Origin: Boswellia sacra
Lineage: Eukaryota > Streptophyta > Magnoliopsida > Sapindales > Burseraceae
Length of the DNA stretch: 64,000 nt
Reading direction: 5' to 3'
NCBI GenBank assembly: GCA_013180625.2
Contig: SNVD02010475.1
Location: 372,001-436,000, forward strand
A model generated the notes under the pieces. It was not told the DNA's origin. It saw only the letters and a program-made list of their open reading frames with translations, and did not search any database. Below, one piece after another: positions 58,181-64,000 of the stretch (position 1 is its first letter; every line of letters starts with the position of its first letter). Both the position numbers and the translations under genes were made by a program.

Positions 58181-58906
58181 TGTTGATGCACGGTTTCCGG
58201 ACGGCCAGGAAGCGGGTCGGAGCTCGGGTCGTACGTCAGGTCCAGTCTTGCAAGCAAAGGAAAACAGTCAGTGGTGTCGGCGGTGGTGCCGGCGAGAACC
58301 CTCCGACGCTCAAGTCAGTTTCCAGCACTCCGAAATTTTCTGGGAGAATTTCCTAGAGAGAGAAGCTCTCAAAAGCGAAGGAAATCTAGAGAGAGAATAA
58401 GTTCAGAAAGGTGTGCATACCTTGAGCAATAATCCGGAGGGTTTATATAGGAGTCAGGATGGGCCATTGTAGGACCCAGATAACGGGCCCAGATAATGGG
58501 CTACAGTAATGGGCTTACTGTATTAGAGATAATTGAGCCAGGATGGGTCATTGTGGGACCCAGACAATGGGCCCAAATAATGGGCTACAGTAATGGGATT
58601 ACTGTATTAGAAATAATTGAGGCCTAATATTGTTATGGCCATAACAGTAGTCCCCCCAGGCCCAAGTTGACCAATTGGTCGGCGTAGGAACTATTTAGTT
58701 ATTCTGGACTATAAATTAAATGTGTTAGGGAGCCAGCCCAAAGATGTGAATTTATTATGTATAAGGGTTCTGTGTGGCTTGAACCTTAGGTAGGCACCAC
58801 ATATCATAACGAGCTAGTGAGCTCTTTATGAAGGAGAGTTTTATATAATATGTGATAATTGTATTTCAAAAAGGTTGCAAAATAAAATAAAAGATCACAC
58901 AAATGA
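58181..58906 (-). repeat. inverted copy of LTR and adjoining 3' UTR
   Basis: 58181-58646 is the reverse complement of a complete LTR. 58647-58906 is the reverse complement of the polypurine tract and 3' UTR. Together they match 61320-62045 inverted, both arms being 726 bp. The junction with gag-pro is exactly at the LTR terminus. The inverted copy keeps an intact TGTTAT start and a GGGGGG polypurine run, while the downstream copy has TTTTAT and GAGGGG. Confidence 0.92.
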
Positions 58907-59665
58907 AAGTCCCCACGGAAACATGCTCGCGGAGGAAAAATTATTTAAGTTCGAAAATCCGCGGAAACGCCCCCGCGGAGGAAAAATTATTTAAGTTTGA
59001 AAATCCGCGGAAACACCCTCGCGGAGGAAAAATTATTCAAGTTTGAAAATCCGTGGAAACACCCCCGCAGAGGAAAAAATTGTTAAAGTTTGAAAATTTA
59101 CGGAAACACCCCGGGAGGAAAAAAATATTAAAGTTTGAAAATTCGCGGAAACACCCCGCGGAGAAAAAATAAAAGTTTGAAAATTCATGAAAACACCCCC
59201 ACAGAGAAAAAATAAAAGTTTGAAAATTCGCGGAAACAACCCCGCGAATGAAAAAATAAAGGTTTAAAAATTCACGGAAACACCCCCACGAATTAAATAA
59301 AGGTTTGAAATTTCGCAGAAACACCCCCGCGATTAAAAATCAAAGTTTGAAAATTCGCGGAAACACCTCTGCAAATAAAAATCAAAGTTTAAAAATTCAC
59401 GAAAACACCCCCACAATTAAAAAACAAAGTTTCAAAATTCGCGGAAATACCCCGCGACTAAAAAAATGAAGTTTCAAAATTTTGCGGAAACACCCCCACG
59501 GTTTAAAAATGAAGTTTTTAAAAGTTGCAGAAACACCCCTGCAACTAAAAATGAAGTTTCCGAAAGTTGCAGAAACACCCCTACAACTAAAAATGAAGTT
59601 TTAAAAACTGGCAGATAGACCCCTGCAACTAAAACTAAACTCTGAAAAATTGCAGCGAGGCCCCT
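58907..59665 (+). repeat. 46-50 bp minisatellite, about 16 units
   Basis: Units of the form GTTTGAAAATTCGCGGAAAC, ACCCCCGCGG, AGGAAAAATTAAA run head to tail and gradually lose the CG pairs towards the right. Same family and orientation as 28905-29275. Confidence 0.9.
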
Positions 59666-59689
59666 GCGACTGGAAATTACGTAGAAGTA

Positions 59690-60300
59690 GAACTGCACTT
59701 CTCACGTAAACAGCTCCTCTTCGCATGCGGCATGCAGCTCGCCTGCGCGAGCTTGTCCTTCCCCGCGCACAGCTCGCTCTCACGGGCTCTCCCTGCGCAC
59801 ACAGATTGCCCCGTGCGAGCTTGGCTCTCCTTGCGCACACAGCTCGCCCCACGCGAGCTTGACTCTTCCTGCACATGCGGCTCACGTAGCCTTCGCATGC
59901 ATCACAGCTCACCCCATCCGAGCTTGACCTTCGCTCGCATGCAGCTCGCCCGCGCGAGCTTGATCCTTCCTGCGCCTAGCTCGCCCCTCACGGGCTCTCC
60001 TTGCGCACACAGCACGCCCCGCGCGGGCTCTCCCTTCGCATGAAGCATGCAGCTCGCCCGCGCGAGCTTGATTCTCCCCTCGCCCTTGGGAGCTCGCCTC
60101 TCGCCCCTTGCAGGCTCAATGGCACAAAGCCATGAATTTTCACCTCTTACCGCTCGCCCTTCACCCCTTGTGTGCTCACCCTTCTCTCCTTACACGCTCA
60201 ACACTCACTACTCGGCCCATTTTTCTCAATGCTCATCCAGCGGCTTTCCTTCTCATCTTCCTCACGTAGGGCACACACTTTCACGCTCTCTTAGCTGAAG
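59690..60300 (+). repeat. GC-rich degenerate repeat block of retrotransposon 2
   Basis: Repeated CAGCTCGCCC(G/A)CGCGAGCTTG and TCCTGCGCACACAGCTCGCC sequences, many forming short inverted repeats. It ends with AATGGCACAAAGCCATGAAT at about 60119, as in retrotransposon 1. Open frames on both strands follow from composition. Confidence 0.75.
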
Positions 60301-61319
60301 AGACACAAGTTCTGGCAACCCCTCCAATTGCTGGTCACGTTTCTAGTCTCCCTCATGCACTCACCCACAACCAAACTCAACTCCACTCACTTACGGGTCA
60401 AGACTTCAAATAGCTACCATGATCAATGAATTTGCATAGTTACAGTTTACCTTCCTGCAAGTTTCAGTTTGCCAAACTTTGTCTCCAATATCCAGTACTC
60501 ATGCTTCTAAGATCATGTAAACCACACTTCAATGGCACATAGCCATGAATTTTTGCCTTGTTTCAGCTATATCCCTTTGCTGTAACAGGCTTCAGCAAGC
60601 TTTCTGGAAAGTGTAAGCCAATTTAATATGCCTTCAACTTGTTTTGAAGTCTTGGATACATGGTCTTCACCTGGTATGTTATTTTCAAATAGTCACTAAA
60701 TCCAATATGGTGATTAACGTGTCTGAATGATTAAGTTTGTTTGCCATCACCTTGCATGTAACCTCCATCGTGTTTTATGGGTCTATGCCTTCATATGATG
60801 AACTTTTGTTTTGGCTTTTAAGTGTTGTTTGCCATCTGCATGCCACCTCTAACAACTCTTACGGGACCATGCATTGATATATTTAGCTTTTATTTTGTTT
60901 CCATTATTTTGTTTGTTTAATGTGTAATCATTATGTTTGGTGGCCAACACTAAGCCTTCCTAGCTCTTACGGCTCCATGCATATATATATTCAGCTTTTA
61001 TTTTGGCCCAATTGTTTTGTATATTTAATGTGTAATCATTATGTCTGGTGGCCAACAATAAGCCTCCCTAACTCTTGGCGTTTCTATAATGAAATTTTTA
61101 ATTACGTAGTGTGTGCATAACATGCTTATTGAGATTTTCATTCAGCACTAATTGTCCCATATCATGGAACCATTATATACAAATAATTACACAAATTTTA
61201 ACAAGTTTTTGGTGCAGACATAGCCCTTACGATAAGAATTTCGATCTTTCTTATATATCTAAAATTACCAGAATTCATGAGAAATAATATATGATATATG
61301 TTTAGCTATCTAATTTTAT
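60301..61319 (+). repeat. 3' untranslated region with diverged ~112-bp tandem units
   Basis: A unit containing GTGTAATCATTATGTTTGG, TGGCCAACACTAAGCCTTCC and CTCTTACGGCTCCATGCAT is present at about 60915 and 61027, with a more diverged copy before 60900 (CTCTTACGGGACCATGCAT). No supported coding sequence. Confidence 0.65.
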
Positions 61320-61579
61320 TCATTTGTGTGATCTTTTATTTTATTTTGCAACCTTTTTGAAATACAATTATCACATATTATATAAAACTCTCCTTCATAA
61401 AGAGCTCACTAGCTCGTTATCATATGTGGCGCCTACCTAAGGTTCAAGCCACACAGAACCCTTATACATAATAAATTCACATCTTTGGGCTGGCCCCCTA
61501 ACACATTTAATTTATAGTCCAGAATAACTAAATAGTCCCTACGCTGACCCATTGGTCAACTTGGGCCTGAGGGGACTAC

Positions 61580-62045
61580 TTTTATGGCCATAACAATATT
61601 GGGCCTCAATTATTTCTAATACAGTAAGCCTATTACTGTAGCCCATTATTTGGGCCCATTGTCTGGGTCCCACAATGACCCATCCTGACTCAATTATCTC
61701 TAATACAGTAAGCCCATTACTGTAGCCCATTATCTGAGCCCGTTATCTGGGTCCCACAATGGCCCATCTTGACTCCTATATAAACCCTCCGGATTATTGC
61801 TCAAGGTATGCACACCTTTCTGAACTTATTCTCTCTCTAGATTTCCTTCACTTTTGAGAGCTTCTCTCTCTAGGAAATTCTCCCAGAAAATTCCGGAGTG
61901 CCGGAAACTGACTTGAGCGTCGGAGGGTTCTCACCGGCACCACCGCCGGCACCCCTGACTGTTTTCCTTTGCTTGCAGGATTGGACCTGACGTACGACCC
62001 GAGCTCCGACCCGCTTCTTGGCCGTCCGGAAACCGTGCATCAACA
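61580..62045 (+). repeat. 3' LTR of retrotransposon 2
   Basis: It begins TTTTATGGCC (first dinucleotide mutated from TG) after the polypurine tract GGGCCTGAGGGGACTAC and ends GTGCATCAACA, 466 bp, followed by TTATT. It pairs with the inverted copy at 58181. Confidence 0.92.
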
Positions 62046-62050
62046 TTATT

Positions 62051-62824
62051 AAATACTAATAAGGGTATAAATGATAATTCTAATTAAAAAATTTATCAAT
62101 GTTCAAAAGTTGCCCATGATGATTAGCTTTTGAAAATTGTTGTGGGAGGGGGCCAACTTCTCTAAGCACTGATTTCGGAAAATTTACCAAACACTTCTCT
62201 TTAGCTTGTAGCTTTGTCTAATTATTTGCTTTGAATATTCAACCACGTTACAAAACGAGCTCTGTGTCTTCTAATCCACGCTAAGTGGGCAATTATTTTT
62301 TGATACGAGGACTGAATTTAACTTATTCTTAAGAGTTAATTATTTTTTAATCTAAAGTTTGAATATAATTTATTCTCATACTTCAGATCTTTTTATAATG
62401 ATTTTTTTTACTTAAAACTTAATCTAATACATTTTTATCTGAATAGAAAAAGTTAAAAATTCTAGTTTTTATCTAAATGGAAATACCTAAATCAATTATT
62501 AATTATTTAGTTCTCTTAAATGCTCTTACAAAAATTGATTTATGACTAATTTTTACATAGTCTAATATTTTAATTTCGAAACACTATTATTTATTTATAA
62601 TTTTATATTATAATTCTCTCTATATTTTTAAAATTATTCTATGGTCATTTAACTTATATATATACCAAATTCTTTTAAAAAAATAACTTATTTCCCAATT
62701 ATACACATTTAAATAAATTAAGTTCATAACAAAATTTAGGTATACACATAGGCGGACCCATGTTTGGACCTAAAAATTTGAAAACCCATTATATCCCTTA
62801 AGTTTCAATACTCACAAGTATACC
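62051..62824. other. AT-rich DNA ending in a fragment of the GGCGGACCC repeat
   Basis: Mostly AT-rich without genes. At 62752 AGGCGGACCCATGTTTGGAC matches the start of the repeat at 19516, and it is cut at 62824 by the LTR that follows. Confidence 0.5.
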
Positions 62825-63253
62825 TGATGAGGAACGGGGTTCCTCAAGTTAAAAGAAAGGGAGGGAGATATAGACAGAGGAAAGGGGAGAAACAATAGAA
62901 GAAATTTAGGGAGAAATAAAATGAAATTGAGGGAGGAGACAATCTTTTTACTAAAAGATCAAAAAACCAATAACAACTAAGTCTAAGAAATAAAATAACT
63001 AAAGACACTTATTTATAGTGCCGACAATCATAACTTAACTAGGAAATATACTTCCATTAGGAAATATAATACTAATCCTAGTTAAACTAGAAAATACCAA
63101 AATTAAATCCTAAATAAAATAGTAAACTATTAATTAGGAAAATAACTCAAATTATGATTACTCTCAATTTAGGAAGTCAAAATCCCTAATTTATTAAAAT
63201 CCCTAAAATCAAAATTAAAATCCCTAATTTATAATCTAATACGTCCTACATCA
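62825..63253 (-). repeat. 3' LTR of a minus-strand retroelement
   Basis: Read on the minus strand it starts TGATGTAGGACG and ends CCGTTCCTCATCA, 429 bp, with imperfect terminal inverted repeats. A TATA box CTATAAATA is at about 63011-63018 (complement). Immediately upstream on the minus strand is a purine tract TTTCAAGAGGGAGAGAA (63255-63271), a good polypurine tract. The element body and the other LTR extend past the right edge. Confidence 0.8.
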
Positions 63254-63293
63254 ATTCTCTCCCTCTTGAAAGAACTCGACTCCTGGCGAGTTG

Positions 63294-63953
63294 TCAATGA
63301 GGAAATTGCCAATACATAAGGAAATGCCACGTCTTGCCTTGCACGATCATTGGAAAGTCATTAATCCACATCTTTGCATTATGACGATCCAATATTGGAA
63401 GCACACATAATGGAAAAATTATTGATGCTTTAGCAGCCTTCGATATTGGTAGAGAAACAAATATCATCATAGAAGATTTTACCGTTGACCCAATAATAAA
63501 AGTAGATGAACCCAAATATGACTCACAACCTATGAAATCAATTTCTTGAATGATTTCATGAGATTCTTCTTCACATATGGATTCAACTTCACATGTAGGC
63601 TCTACATCATTCTTCAAATTCGTTTCGCCCTTGACTTCGATAGGACTGTTAGATTCATGCTCATCTGCAAGATTAATATCACTTGCTTCATCATCTCCAC
63701 TAAAATGATCACACTCATTCTCATGGTTCTTAGGAGTTGCACCCAAAATCCTTTGATTCTTATGTTTGGCAAATGACTCTAAATTAGGGTCTTGTTTTGT
63801 GAGAATAGAAGCTTGTAAGGTTTTTAAAGTTGTTAATAATTCTGCCACTTTATTTTCTAAAGCATCAAGCCTAATGTTCGTCTTATTTTCTGAGGCTTGT
63901 ATCATTAAGAGTATCGAAATTTGTAATGAATGACACATTGTAGATATCGACAA
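63294..63953 (-). CDS. last reading frame of the minus-strand retroelement (gag-like, coiled coil)
   Basis: A 219-codon open frame ends 40 bases before the 3' LTR. It contains ENKTNIRLDALENKVAELLT, heptad-like and probably a short coiled coil, then an acidic low-complexity part (NECDHFSGDDEASDINLADE, EVESICEEESHEIIQEIDF) and a hydrophobic C-terminal part (MIFVSLPISKAAKASIIF). After the stop the frame continues QLARSRVLSRGRELM up to the polypurine tract. I see no enzyme motif. The position suggests a short non-autonomous element, or one whose coding region ends here. The start may lie further upstream. Confidence 0.5.
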   Translation of the reverse strand: MSISTMCHSLQISILLMIQASENKTNIRLDALENKVAELLTTLKTLQASILTKQDPNLESFAKHKNQRILGATPKNHENECDHFSGDDEASDINLADEHESNSPIEVKGETNLKNDVEPTCEVESICEEESHEIIQEIDFIGCESYLGSSTFIIGSTVKSSMMIFVSLPISKAAKASIIFPLCVLPILDRHNAKMWINDFPMIVQGKTWHFLMYWQFPH

Positions 63954-64000
63954 GAAGAGTAAGATGATGGTTGTAGTGAACAGTAACCCTGATGAATAGT

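Larger units (their letters stand above)
55371..62045 (+). mobile_element. Tat-like Ty3/gypsy LTR retrotransposon 2, pol replaced by an inverted 3' end
   Basis: Perfect target duplication TTATT (55366-55370 and 62046-62050). Order: 5' LTR, primer binding site, gag and protease (broken), an inverted 726-bp copy of 3' UTR plus LTR, minisatellite, GC-rich block, 3' untranslated repeats, polypurine tract, 3' LTR. Reverse transcriptase, RNase H and integrase are absent. It is the same family as retrotransposon 1. The two LTRs show about 14 differences by eye. Confidence 0.9.

Noticed and set aside
57501..58400. 299-codon frame as a complete gag-protease end
   Set aside because: The last 70 or so codons, after 58181, translate an inverted LTR and are not part of the original protein.
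59732..60298. Plus-strand frames of 83-103 codons rich in Ser, Pro and Ala
   Set aside because: They follow from the GC-rich CAGCTCGCCC repeats of retrotransposon 2.

Overview
The window is nuclear DNA from a flowering plant, most likely a eudicot. Genes have short exons with GT-AG introns in AT-rich surroundings, and the repeats are plant-type hAT, CACTA and Ty3/gypsy Tat elements plus a decayed endogenous pararetrovirus. I cannot name the species.

Only two cellular genes look functional, both on the minus strand. The first is the 5' part of a class 3 lipase (sn1-specific diacylglycerol lipase-like). Its start codon is at 3823, four exons join in frame, and it runs off the left edge. The second is a two-exon gene for a small WW-domain protein of the CURLY FLAG LEAF 1 type (22009-23038). 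Two more cellular sequences are broken remnants: a pyroglutamyl-peptidase I pseudogene (50453-51463) and a single exon resembling the HCA59/C9orf78 family (53698-53935).

Most of the rest is mobile or satellite DNA. 5486-7285: a pararetrovirus remnant directly beside a TA/GA microsatellite. 7295-9330: a decayed array with a period near 100 bp, split by a 0.8-kb hAT element with a perfect 8-bp target duplication. 9482-19239: a three-level nest in which an old hAT element with its own transposase is cut by a CACTA-type element that itself holds a second hAT transposase. 24489-31769 and 55371-62045: two members of one Tat-like Ty3/gypsy family, each with a perfect 5-bp target duplication. The first kept pol and lost gag/protease. 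The second kept gag/protease, lost pol, and carries an inverted copy of its own 3' end. 36552-37114: a solo LTR. 37424-38962: a long-TIR element with a nested hAT. 39250-50165: a layered satellite domain (about 228-bp units, 66-bp units, then a 1.9-kb tandem duplication) with hAT insertions and a 2.9-kb solo LTR. 62825 to the right edge: the 3' LTR and last reading frame of another retroelement on the minus strand.

I found no confident new molecular system. The items most worth checking are the layered satellite, the complementary defects and fold-back of the two Tat elements, the pararetrovirus at a TA repeat, the tRNA-like modules inside a hAT element, the mitochondrial rRNA fragment inside the hAT nest, and the cellular gene fragment carried by the first Tat element. 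Boundaries were read by eye; family names come from motif recognition, not from searches.
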